Source: Phlebotomus papatasi
Lineage: Eukaryota; Arthropoda; Insecta; Diptera; Psychodidae
Assembly (NCBI RefSeq): GCF_024763615.1
Contig: NC_077224.1
Span: forward strand, 5,252,795 to 5,316,794
Direction of reading: 5' to 3'
Length of the DNA stretch: 64,000 bases
Position 1 is the stretch's first letter; each line of letters begins with the position of its first letter. Positions 10,501 to 20,864 of the stretch are shown piece by piece. Position numbers and translations under genes: made by a program. The notes beneath the pieces were generated by a model. It was not told the origin of the DNA, made no database searches, and saw nothing but the letters and a program-made list of their open reading frames with translations.

Positions 10501-13500
10501 GTAACTGAGGTTGAGACCTTTCCAACGGCGGGTCGCACTACTCCCTCAATGTTCCCTTACCCGAGCTATAACCAAAAATGTCTTGACCGGTCTGCATTTT
10601 CTTGGTTTATGAAGCGATTTTAATGAAATTTTAGTATATATTGTATCTGAGATTGAAATATTTCTAACGATGGGTCCCATCCGTCCTCACTCCAACTCAC
10701 TGTACTCCGACCCTTACTATATTCAAATGGACCGGACTCTATCTCTAATGTTTATTTACCGATTTCAAATTTCTTTTTTTTTCTTTGGTTTTCCTTCCCC
10801 ACTCAGACTATTTAAAATAGAAAATGACCAGTGATAAGCCCAGATAAGCTTATGGTAGCTGAGATTCTTTATAGGTGACCTACTGTTGAGTAAATCGTTC
10901 TTTTCTGTCGAAATGGATAAAAATGACTTCGAATTGTTGCAAGTACAGTAGACTCTCGCTAATTCGGCTCTTTTAAGATCGGGCTACTTTTTAATTCGTC
11001 AGCAGTTAAATTAAAAAAAAAAAGTTTGACATTTTTCAAGTTTGATTATGATTATCAAATAAAGCAAATATGCTCAAATTTGCAATGGTTTGTTATAGTT
11101 CTGATGTGTTATTGCATTATTAAGGAGTTTCCATGAAATTTACAATAGCAATAGCAAATAGCAAACTCAATATCTATATGCACATGAATAAAAAATCGTT
11201 GCATTTCAAAAAATTTGTCGACCGAATATCTCTCTAATTCGGGTGACACTTAGGTTCGAAATGCCCGAATTTGAGAGAGTCTACTGTACACCTCGAGTTG
11301 CAATCATTTCTAGGTCACCTGTAAAGAATCTCAGCTACCATAAACTTATCCAGAGTTTTTTTAAACAAGTTTAAAGAAAGATTCCGAGAAACAAAATCGT
11401 TTTATATTCTCTATTTTAAATTTTTAAGGTATTTTATTATTTAAAAAAAGGCAGTGTGTCTGCGTCTAGGCTAAAGGAAAAATGGTATGGTGTCTGAGAT
11501 AAATTGGTGTTGTTCATGGCTAAATTTCTAGTTATTACTAGACAATCACAGATTTAAATAGTTAGTAATTCTTTAACTATATATATCTTTTCTAGTCATA
11601 CACTTGATTTTGACCTTAGAATTGGTTAAATATTTTGGAGTAGAGGGAGGTGGAGCACATTTGAACGTGGGGCAACTTTGAAATTGAGATTTTCTCTTAT
11701 GTTTAAATGGAACTGAGCCATATAATGTAATTCATCTTTGCAATTGGTTGCACAAACTAAATTATATCACGATAAGGCTCAAAGCTGCCCCACTTCCCCC
11801 TATATCAAATTTTGCTTTCCACTGTAAGCCCTCAATATATTGCACTGACCTGCTTTATATAAATTAGTAAGCTTGATAATTTCTTTACCGTCCGCTCTCT
11901 ACAAATACTCATCATCACTCTCCTCCTCCCAATGGGCATAGATATTTGTGATGATATTGTCAAAGTTCCAGCTATTCTGTTCGACATAATTGGGCGTGTA
12001 GTATTTGTCGCCAAATCGCTGGACTTTGTTGAGTTTCATCTGGCCATCGACGTAGAATCCCTTTGTGATGAGATTCTGCACGTGGCCTACGTCGATGATT
12101 TTTCTGGTGTTGCTGTCGAAAGTGAAGTGTTCATGCTGAAATTCGTATTCAAGGCGTTTGACGATGTCAATGGGCTGTGCACAGAATTGACACTGCCAGC
12201 CTCCAAAGTGATTTAGGTCTCCCACGATCATTGCTGCCTTGTCTATGGTCAGGAGGCGATTGAGGGTGTCTCTGGGATGATCCCGGAAGACACTGTGGTA
12301 GCAGGCAAAGCCACTGACAACGGTGCTGGCGGGATGTTGCCAGAAGAAGCCGTAGACGTTGTATTTGAGACGAAAACGAACGGGCTGTGGCCAATTTTTG
12401 TACCATTTGAAGTAATTGATGGCTTTTCGATTGAAAATTTGATCGAGATGGCTGAAGATGATGACATCGTCATCGCGAAGGGCCGCGGTCTTTGGCAATT
12501 TGTTGATGAGGTAGTCGTAGATTTGGGCGGGATTGCATTCCCGGTGGTGCATTAGGAGGATTCTCTGACGGTGGGTGGTGAAGAGTGTGGATTTTCTCAG
12601 GGTTATCATCTCCATGAGGTCACACACGACAAATAACTCAACGATATCCATCAATTCCATCATCTGTACCTCCAGCAATTGGAGGCTGACCACGGTGGAT
12701 TGGATGAAGTAGATGACACGGTGTCGAACTGTGTGGGATGAGGTGAAATTCAAGGGAATCCTACCGGCAACAAAAGCCCTCCAAATAACCTCAGGTTGAC
12801 CACAATCTGGTCCATGCCATTCCGGATGACATCGACATCGCACATCGTCCGTATCATTGGAATCTACGCCCACAGTGCCATCGGCTTCAGTGACAGTGCC
12901 TTCGCGAAAGCACGTCACAGGACCTCGTCTCACGAGACTGGTAAAGGGCGTTTCCGCAAAAATCTGCGTAAAATTGCCCAATTGCACCATCAAAATGCCC
13001 TCATTGACTGCACCCGGCCTCAGTGTCCTTCGATCACTATTCCGATTGATAAATTTGATGTTAGAATCCACGGAGGGCTCATGCGATGGCCCCGAAATGA
13101 CACTGAACCTCAGGATGGCTCCAATGAGGAAGAGTTGTAGCAAAAATAGGCCCCATAGAAACAGTCTAGAATCAATTCTACTAAGCATTACTCCCTGTGA
13201 TTCAATAAATTTATCTTTCTGCTCTTCCTGGGAATTTAATCTCATCAACACTAATCACACCACATTTTTTCAATTTAAATCAATTAAAATACCCTGCTTT
13301 CAATGAACTCAGTCGGATTTCAAGCACTTTTTTTTACTATCCTAGAATGTCTTTTAGCTCGTGGTGCAGTCTTTTTGTCTGCACTTGGTGATTATTGTGG
13401 ATTTTTCTTATTAAAGCATTCAGAATGATTAACAACACAAAATGTAAATAAATTGAACACTGGAGGATTGTCAAAATGTGCCGAGGGGTTCTTGCACTGG

Positions 13501-16500
13501 CTGAAGATGATTCATAAGTGACCGGACTACATAAGAACAACAGGACAGCATTTATGCGCCCCTATCCCTATCCCTATTGCACAAAATAAATTAACAGACA
13601 TGAGATGCATGAGCATGAGATTATATTTTTTGTGTACATTTTATTAGATAAGATTGATAGGAATTAATGATTATCTATCCTTTTACATCACAAAATTGAT
13701 AACCTAATAACACCATTATTAATGTGTAAACAATCACCACTATTATAGTGTTAAATCATGAAAAAAGTGTTTAATTTAAAATTGTCGAATTTTTGTGTGT
13801 ACGCTCAAAAATTGTTGAATTCTGTATATATATGTTGAATTTTCATTTCATTTTGAAGATTTTTTTCTCCCTTTTTATACATTTGTAGTGTTCTTTTTCT
13901 GCACTCGGGATCCCCCTCTTAATGCAAGATGATTATATCTAATGCTCAGATCTTCACGATATATACTTATTATGAATATAAATATTTGATGTTCTATATG
14001 GCTTTTGCCCAATGAAAAGCATCTCGACTGAAGTATAAGTCTTAAATGGAAATTCAACAATTTTTACTCAAGTTTCGTTTAAAAATTCAACAACTTTGGT
14101 TGAAATACACAAGACTTCACACTATAATAGTGTGAAATATTATAATCAAACTATAACAGTGTTAATTTTTGATCATGTGACAAAAAATACCATAAAGTTG
14201 TGTATTTTTTCACACTATAATAATGTGAAAAACTATAATCATACTATAATGGTGGTTATTTTTTAGATTTTTTCAACAGTTTTAAGTCACGAAACATTGT
14301 TAAAAAAATTTTATGACAATAATTGGAAATTTTACACAGATCGCAATTAAGTAATTAATCTATCCGATTTCACACTATTATGGTGTTAAAATTTTACACA
14401 TTTTCAAATTAAACAACATTGTTGAAAATTTTTCAACTATAATAGTGGTAATTTTCAATCACGTGACAGTAAATTACCAAAATATTGTGTATTTTTTAAA
14501 CATTTTTAAATTAAACAACTAAAATGGTCGATTTTGCACTATTATAGTATTAAAATTTTACACATTTTTTTACTGTGTATGTAAAGCCATGAGAAAATCT
14601 TAAAATTCCGAATTATAAATGATTCGAATTACCCCAATGATTCCAATTCCAAGTAACCATGTTGTTCAAAATGTATTTCTAACTCAGTCAGGACTTATCT
14701 GAGGGCCTTTTTAACTAAAATTTTCCTACAGAATACCTTAGGATGACGTGCTAGACTGGTTTCGACACATTGAACCATTTAAAAATCCTGAATTGTTGTT
14801 GTTTTCTTAATACAATTAGCCCGTGGAACTGGTAACAGCCAAAATTCCGAGTCTTATGTTTACGTAAACACTATATCGTGTTATAGATTATTGATTATCG
14901 TAATTTAACCCATTTCTTGCCATGGTATTATACATCATACGCAAATTGAGTGATTTTGGATGATTTATTACAAGGCAATTGATATTCGAATTTCTGACGG
15001 AAATGGATTTTTAGTTACTTTAGTCCTTTAATTACTTGAAAAAAAATATCCCGACAGAGATGGGAATACATTTTGTTGTTCTTTTCTCGCTTCGCGTGAA
15101 GTCATGCAAAAATTTTGCTCAAAATGGTGGAAGGAAAATTCGACATCCCGTCGAATTTGTTAAAATTGGCCTCTTTCCTCTTTCTTGATTTAAATTCTGG
15201 TTGCAAATGTGTTTTCTTGGATAGTTACTCTATATAAAGCAATAGAGTTTGTAATGAATTAATGTACAGAATTTAAATTCAGTGACCGTTAAGACACGTG
15301 TTTGAGGGCGGCTCCCTGCGCTCCCATAATGAACAAAAAAAAATTTCTTTTGAAAAAAATCATCTATTAATCTGTAGGAAACTAATCCCAAAACATGAAA
15401 ATTCTATCTCAAGTATTTTGGTACATTGACTGAATGGGTTAATGTAGTCAGCTATGATATTCACGATCATTCCATATGCTTTCGTAGCCTCAAAAATCTA
15501 ATAGGGTAAAAAGTGGAAAGCGAGACAGTTTGGAAAGTGGGACCAAACAGTGTAGAATGTGGGACACCTCCTTAAAAACTTGATAATAAATCAATTAAAT
15601 ATTTCAATTTTCAATAAAAAGATTATTAAACCTAATTTAGTGATTTTTTGTGAAGTTAAGAATGCTAAAGTCCTTATTAAACAATCAAAGGATGATTTGC
15701 AAGAAGAATTTAAAAAATGTATTGCATGCCTGATATTCATAACCTTTGACACGGTAGTTGTCATTTTCTCTGCTTCTTATGGAAGTTGCTAGGAAAATAT
15801 CAAAGTGTTTTGTTTGATTTTTCGGCATAATTTATGAAATATTATTAAGTTCGTAGTGAAAATCGAAGGACATACATCCATTTAAAAGGCGAATGAAAAA
15901 TATTTGTGATATATTATATTTACAATTGTGTAACTGTGTAAAATTTCACACTGTTATAATCATAAACATTTTTCAACAATGTTTCGTGATTTAAAACTAT
16001 TTGACAAGTTCTAAAAAATACCACTATTATAGTAGGATTATAGTTTTTCACATTATTTATTATAGTGTGAAAAAATGCATAACTTTATGGTATTTTTTGT
16101 CACATGATCAAAAATTAACACTATTATAGTATGATCATAATTTTTCACACTATTATAGTGTGAAGCGTTGTGCATTTCAACCAAAGTTGTTGAATTTTTA
16201 AACAAAAGTTGTGTAAAAATTGTTGAATTTCCAATTAAGATTTATACTTCAGTCGAGATGCTTTTCATTGGGCAAAAGTCATATAGAACATTAAATATTT
16301 ATATGCGTAATAAGTATATTGTGAAGATCCGAGCATCAAATGTAATCATTTCGCATTAGGGGGGATCCCGAGTACAGGAAAAACCAATAAAAATGTTTGA
16401 AAAGGCAAAAAAATCAAAATCTTTGAAATGAAAAGAAAATTCAACAATAAACAGAATTCAACAATTTTTGAGTTTTATAAGTCTGATCCTATTATCCTAC

Positions 16501-19500
16501 AATTTAGACGCATTTTTATAAAATGGGTATAAAATTGTAGTTTTGATGTTACAGTTTTTGGATCAGCATTTGGTTTTCTGAGTTTCTAGTCAAGATTTCA
16601 TAGTTTTACCTCGTTTCTGGTTTCATAAACCTAATTAAAAAATATTTTTCACTTGGATAAAAATTATCCACTTTTTTTTATATAAGATGACAAACACTGA
16701 AACAGCCCTCGGGCAAATGTAGCCACTCTTCCGTGGCGGGATAAAACTATCAATGATTTTTCACTAATAAATGGATAATTGTTAGACGAAAAAGTACTAT
16801 TGATATTCCAAGCAATATTGCCATTTGGATGAGCAATTTGAGAAAAAGATTTTTTCAGGATGTTTGCATCAATTTTACCACAATTATAAAAATGTCATAA
16901 AAAAGTCGGCTAAAGCCTTTTTCTTTAGCTTTAAGTGATATATTTTTTTTTATTTATTTATTAATGGATTCATGTCCCAGTACAATTTTTAAGTACATTA
17001 TTGGGGCTGTATAAAATAAATTATTTTTTTTTATAGTTGAGAAAATTGGCATGTATTAACATCAGTGAGCTTCATTGTATCAAGCGAAACAATGTTTGGT
17101 ATCTTCAGTTTAAAATTTCGCCTGGTAAACTGGTGGCAATTAGCACCCTGAAAGTGGCTATATCTACCCAGACCGGGGCAAGTGTATAGCCAATATGTCA
17201 TACTTTTTAGACTATCCTCTCTAGAAAAACTCAAGGATTTTAGAGCTTTGAACTATAGTGTTTCACACAGCCAATATCCTAATGCTGCTTATGAAATATA
17301 AAAACATTAGACAAACCTTATCATTTTTTCACAAATCATGTGCGAAAAAAAGCCTCATTTGCTGGCTAAAAGTACCTCGGTCTCCCCTATATTATTAATT
17401 TCCCTATTTAGCAAAAATGTTAATACACGAAAATAGTTAAATGGATCATTAATATATCAATTGGCATGTAAAAAAATACCAAATAGTGTTTTGGAACTCA
17501 TATATTCAACTAAATATGGAGACCACGTCTCTTAACATTCCGATCCGTGGTACACTTCCCTTATAATCTGCGACTACAACATACTAAAATTAAGCCCGAT
17601 GCACAATAGAGTTTTTGAGTTATTTAGAGAAGAGGAGTTTAGAGTTATTTAAGAGAATGTGTTTATTTTATTTTTAAACTATTCTTTATTTTTGAGATCA
17701 AGAGATCTTAATTATTTTAAATATTTTTAGTAAAATTAATATAATTTTTTTTTATTTTAAGTTCATTTTTTCGCATTTTTTGGTACTCTGGATATACTCA
17801 ATTGATATGGACAGTCTGGGAAAAACAATTTCTTTTGACTATTAAGAAACCGATAATTTTTTTTTTTTTAAATGATCGAAAACTATAAGGATGTTCAAAT
17901 CTAGGATACTTTTTTGTAAGAGTTAGATTAATTCCCGATCTAAGATGCGTTTGATAAAAAAAAATTGGTTTGATGCTAATGCAGCAGTCCCCAAATACTT
18001 GAAGGCTAATGACGCTTTAATTTATTTAAAAAATAAAAATGTCTCTAAATTTCTAAGTTTTTTATTATAACATTTTTAAAATTAATTTAACTTGTTATTC
18101 GCAAAATTTAATGAAAATGTGGAACAGAAGAACTGTAAAACGGTCTTCAGACTAAAGGTAGTCCCTTTAGCCCAGTTCCTGGAGGTCTCAAAATCCTAAA
18201 TAGCGAACAATTTTATTGCTTTTTGCATGGGCCTCTCGACATTTCATTTTTAAGATAATTGACTTATCAGTGTGATATTTTTGGAAATTGTGCATTGAAA
18301 GCTATCTAAAAATATATATTTCATAATGCTCGCCGAAATAATACAAGAATTACGAGCAAATTTGGTTAAGTCGCGGTGCAATATCTGTAAAATTTTTACA
18401 AAGAAAAATGAAAAATAGCTTCACTTTTTATTAGGGTTGATGGGCCCCTGGCTTTTTGAGAGCCTAATAGGTCATTTATATTTCCAAAAAATCGTGATTG
18501 ATAATAAATTATTAGAGCGGTTAAGCCATATGGCTAAGCTTTAGGTCTGACGCCCGTATAAGAAGTTTATGCTTCATACGATTAATATCCAAAAATACAA
18601 TTAACCCTTTAAGGACGATTGGAACACCGGTGTCCCAAAAAGAAAATAATTTTTCCTGCTTACCAAAAGTTATTTTTTTCTTATGTTTTTAGGTAAATGC
18701 AAAGTAGAAAGTTGAAGGAATCTAGGATATTTTTTGCAAGTCTTCTAGCTATTTGGTATATAGTAAATTTTTAACTCTTTCGTCTCCTTTGGGACTCTGG
18801 GTACCCATGGAAAAAATAATTTTTTTAGACTATTTAGAATCGATAAAATTCCGATTCTTGTGGATGATTACAAACTATAAGGATGTCCAAATCTAGGATA
18901 TTTTTTGCAGGATCCCAATTAACTCCTGAGCTAAGATATTCTTGGTCAAAAATCGTGAATTTTCGATTTTCTGCTTCCTTGCACATATTGTGACTTTTTT
19001 CATATTTCTAGACCCGAATAAGGAAAAACCTCTCGGGGCCAATAAGTATGATAACTATCAATTACAGATTACATAAATTCGAAAAACAATTTTTTCATAA
19101 ATTTTCAAAAAACTTGTTCAAAGTTGATGGGTACTCTCGTCCCCAAAAATCTAGAGGTCAAATGTAAGGTTATCCCGCCAGTGCCCGCCATTTGGTTTTT
19201 GATTTTTGACACCAACCTTGTAAGAAAATTCAAGCGGGAGCGAAATTTTTGTCAATATGGCCGATAATTTTGACATTTGGCAGCGAAGGAGATTGCTTTC
19301 GGGGAAGTTTTTCCTATTCTTCCAGATTTTGGTGAATTCTGATTGTCCAGGAAGTGTTTTTTTGGCTCTTGAGAAAGCTTAATGTGTCTGCAATAACATC
19401 CTGTTGAGAGAAATGTGTGTTAAAGTGCTATTCTGTGAAATATTTTGAGGAATCTGTTGGCAAGCAGGAGCTTGGTGTCCTTTTCAGCACTTCCTGGACA

Positions 19501-20674
19501 TCCCACAAGATACTGGTCAATAATTCTTCTTGTTTTAGTGATCAACATTGTAAAGGAGTCATTTGACATGCAAAAATAATTCACAAAATTGATATTATTG
19601 GCTTTTGGAAAATTGAAGTTTGTCCAAGTTTCTATCTTTTGCGTTCTTTAGGGGACGAGAGTTCCCATGAGTTTTCCAATTTCCCAGAGGCGGAGAAAAT
19701 TGTTTCTCTACAAAAGTATCATATTTGACCACTAAGACTTACAATAAAGTGAGTTTTACTGAAATTTGTTCGCTGGATATGTTGTGGTCCGGAAAGAGTT
19801 AAACTCAAAAATTACGAATTTTTAAATTCTCATAATCAAAATTGATTTTATTTATTTTTTATACTTCTAATATTTTTTAAGCAAAACCGTTTTGGAACAA
19901 GAAACTATAATACTTAAACATAATATTTTTCATTAGAGTGAAAATTATTGGTCATTGGTATTGTCAGAAAAATTACTTAAATTTTTGGGCTATTTTTGTC
20001 CCTATCGTTCATAGAGACAAAAAGTAAATCAAATCTGACTCTGTCGGCTTTTCTAAAGTTAGATGTAAGACGTTTCACATGTTTTGTTTATCGGTTGCAT
20101 TTTTAATTGCTGATTTTCGGTCAGCGAAAACTGTCTCGTCGTTAAAGGGTTAAGAATTACTATTTTTTTTGTTAATTACCTTTGCAGATATCCCTCAAAG
20201 GTGTTCGTGGGCGACACCTTTTGCTACTTTTCCGGAATGACATTTGCTGTTGTGGCAATTCTGGGGCATTTTAGCAAAACCGTTTTGCTCTTCTTCATTC
20301 CCCAAGTCATCAATTTCCTGTACTCTGTGCCTCAGCTCTTCCACTTCATCCCGTGCCCCCGGCATCGTCTGCCAAAGTACAATCCCTCAACGGACAATCT
20401 CGAAGTCAGCCAGACGACATTTCGCTACCACGAACTCCATCCTCTGGGCAAGGTGGCCGTGAGTATCTTCAGGCATCTGCGACTGATTAAATGGGAGGAA
20501 AAAGACTCAATTGTCACGACCAATAATTTCACGCTGATCAATTTTGTCATCCTGAAATGTGGCTCAATGCGTGAAGATCGAGTGACGTGGATTTTGATGG
20601 GTATTCAGGTGCTTTGCACAGGTGTTGCCTTTATGATACGCTATCCTCTGGCTGGATATTTTTACAATTATTAA
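7514..20674 (+). CDS. Alg7: UDP-GlcNAc:dolichyl-phosphate GlcNAc-1-phosphate transferase (DPAGT1/Alg7), complete, three exons
   Basis: Transfers GlcNAc-1-P to dolichyl phosphate in the ER membrane, the first committed step of N-glycan precursor synthesis and the step blocked by tunicamycin. Exons: 7514-7656, 7715-8287, 20188-20674, with GTAAGT donors and CAG acceptors. Phases join to 400 residues, close to the usual ~410. Seen: an N-terminal membrane segment (LAINTVLSVIAFIATNHLIP), the IPES stretch across the first splice, GFADDVLDLRWR with Asp110/Asp111 of the metal-binding family motif, NAINILAGINGLEVGQS near 177-189, then VFVGDTFCYFSGM and HFIPCPRHRLP in exon 3, and many hydrophobic helices throughout. 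The ATG at 7514 is the first in frame before the membrane segment. Intron 2 is 11.9 kb and full of mobile elements; it also hosts an opposite-strand gene at 11899-13245. Downstream, ThrRS runs towards it, leaving 190 bp between the stops. ATTAAA at 20794 is a possible poly(A) signal. Confidence 0.96.
8288..10837. other. Alg7 intron 2, left part: repeat-derived AT-rich DNA, no exon seen
   Basis: Contains AGCCGAGACAC copies at about 8922 and 9322 (also near 22507, 22550 and 31240). A short inverted block around 9010-9180 repeats TTACCC/GGGTAA-type motifs. A repeat-like segment at about 10080-10790 is rich in CCCCAAATTTT, TATCTCCGG and ATTTCGAAATT motifs. No reading frame in it is convincing. 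Confidence 0.4.
10842..11352. mobile_element. Foldback element with nested mariner-like MITE
   Basis: Outer arms are inverted copies: AAGCTTATGGTAGCTGAGAT at the left and ATCTCAGCTACCATAAACTT at the right, continuing inward through AGGTGACC / GGTCACCT. A mariner-like MITE at 10946-11286 sits in the middle, at TA. Confidence 0.65.
10946..11286. mobile_element. Tc1/mariner-like MITE C3, TA target site
   Basis: 341 bp, flanked by TA at 10944-10945 and 11287-11288, ends CAGTAGACTCTCGCTAATTC and its inverted partner GAATTTGAGAGAGTCTACTG. Non-coding. It shares the CAGTAGACTC start with C1 and C5. Confidence 0.8.
11644..11805. mobile_element. Possible short MITE with GTGGGGCA / TGCCCCAC ends
   Basis: CGTGGGGCAACTTTGA near 11668 and TCAAAGCTGCCCCACTTCCC near 11780 form inverted ends of a small AT-rich segment, just downstream of the stop of the GT17 gene. 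No target duplication is clear. Confidence 0.35.
11899..13245 (-). CDS. Beta-1,4-mannosyl-glycoprotein 4-beta-N-acetylglucosaminyltransferase-like (GT17, MGAT3 type), single exon, nested in Alg7 intron 2
   Basis: GT17 enzymes of the Golgi add a bisecting GlcNAc to the core beta-mannose of N-glycans. The intronless reading frame is 448 residues from the ATG at 13245; an in-frame TGA lies upstream, and a second ATG (MLSRIDSRLFLWG) at about residue 20 could also be used. Seen: a short basic/polar cytoplasmic tail, one signal-anchor (LFLWGLFLLQLFLIGAIL), a stem, a Cys-rich stretch CRCHPEWHGPDCGQP typical of MGAT3 proteins, and a catalytic region with VELFVVCDLMEMI, DDDVIIFSHLDQIFNRKAI, GGWQCQFC and YYTPNYVEQNSWNFDNI. 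Length and order match the family. It lies on the strand opposite to its host gene, about 3.6 kb after host exon 2. Whether insects use this protein for true bisecting activity is not established by the sequence. It is intact, with no stops or shifts. Confidence 0.93.
   Translation of the reverse strand: MRLNSQEEQKDKFIESQGVMLSRIDSRLFLWGLFLLQLFLIGAILRFSVISGPSHEPSVDSNIKFINRNSDRRTLRPGAVNEGILMVQLGNFTQIFAETPFTSLVRRGPVTCFREGTVTEADGTVGVDSNDTDDVRCRCHPEWHGPDCGQPEVIWRAFVAGRIPLNFTSSHTVRHRVIYFIQSTVVSLQLLEVQMMELMDIVELFVVCDLMEMITLRKSTLFTTHRQRILLMHHRECNPAQIYDYLINKLPKTAALRDDDVIIFSHLDQIFNRKAINYFKWYKNWPQPVRFRLKYNVYGFFWQHPASTVVSGFACYHSVFRDHPRDTLNRLLTIDKAAMIVGDLNHFGGWQCQFCAQPIDIVKRLEYEFQHEHFTFDSNTRKIIDVGHVQNLITKGFYVDGQMKLNKVQRFGDKYYTPNYVEQNSWNFDNIITNIYAHWEEESDDEYL
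13804..16474. mobile_element. Large foldback element with ~530-bp inverted arms and a nested TTAA MITE
   Basis: Left arm about 13804-14330 and right arm about 15940-16474 are inverted copies. Matching landmarks are CTCAAAAATTGTTGAATTCT / AGAATTCAACAATTTTTGAG at the ends, ACTCGGGATCCCC, TTTTGCCCAATGAAAAGCAT and TTTTTGATCATGTGACAAAA. The arms carry clusters of palindromes of the type CACTATTATAGTG. The centre holds MITE D1 (14909-15438) and a segment with an open frame at 15559-15792 of unknown nature. No transposase is visible. Confidence 0.75.
14909..15438. mobile_element. piggyBac-like MITE D1, TTAA target site
   Basis: 530 bp flanked by TTAA (14905-14908, 15439-15442). Short inverted ends CCCATTTCTTGCC / CTGAATGGG. 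It shares CATGGTATTATACATCATAC and the 3' block TAATCTGTAGGAAACTAATC with copies at 22788-23311 and 33230-35264. Confidence 0.75.
16475..18125. other. Alg7 intron 2, middle part: AT-rich, with one possible retroelement tail
   Basis: At about 16950-17035 a minus-strand sequence ends in A-rich AATAAATAAATAAAAAA after a block containing CCAATAATGTACTTAAAAAT, resembling the 3' end of a LINE or SINE. Otherwise nothing was recognised. Confidence 0.3.
18130..18565. mobile_element. Dispersed repeat copy H2 (shared with 1790-2315)
   Basis: Starts near AAACGGTCTTCAGACTAAAG and ends near TTTAGGTCTGACGCCCGTAT, which are imperfect inverted ends. Shares GGTCTCAAAATCCTAAATAG and TTAAGCC...GGCTAAGC with H1 and shows the unoccupied site of the hairpin element found in H1. 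Confidence 0.5.
18605..20149 (+). mobile_element. piggyBac-like MITE P1 copy B, interrupted by a second TTAA element
   Basis: Flanked by TTAA at 18601-18604 and 20150-20153. Inverted ends CCCTTTAAGGACGA and TCGTCGTTAAAGGG. The interior matches the 515-bp copy at 21877-22391 throughout, except that 1 kb is inserted at a TTAA (18771-18774). Confidence 0.85.
18775..19798. mobile_element. TTAA-flanked element N nested in P1 copy B
   Basis: 1024 bp with TTAA on both sides (18771-18774, 19799-19802) and inverted ends CTCTTTCGTCTCC / GGTCCGGAAAGAG. The related P1 copy at 21877 has the empty TTAA at 22041-22044. No open frame for a transposase, so it is non-autonomous. Confidence 0.82.
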
Positions 20675-20710
20675 AAGAAAAAAAAGTACCACTGGAATTT
20701 AATTGTAATT

Positions 20711-20716
20711 TTTATT
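20711..20716 (-). terminator. Poly(A) signal of ThrRS
   Basis: AATAAA on the minus strand about 150 nt downstream of the ThrRS stop codon, inside the 190-bp gap to the convergent Alg7 stop. The 3' UTRs of the two genes therefore probably overlap. Confidence 0.5.
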
Positions 20717-20864
20717 CATTTTTCTATTTACTGTAAGAGCTACAAAAGCCAAAGATTTGTTGGGAAATCGGACATTTGTTTTTCACATAAATAATTAAAT
20801 AGCGTTGAGAAATTCATTGAGAAAATGCTTTTTGCCTGCGGGAATTATGGATCAATTTTTGTTT

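Noticed and set aside
12249..13140. Several plus-strand and other-frame open frames across the GT17 gene
   Set aside because: They are antisense or shifted reflections of the well-supported minus-strand GT17 coding region.
15559..15792. 77-residue open frame in the centre of the large foldback
   Set aside because: Starts with an ATG-poor context, no recognisable domain, low-complexity Ile/Lys/Asn content; kept only as a mention in the foldback entry.
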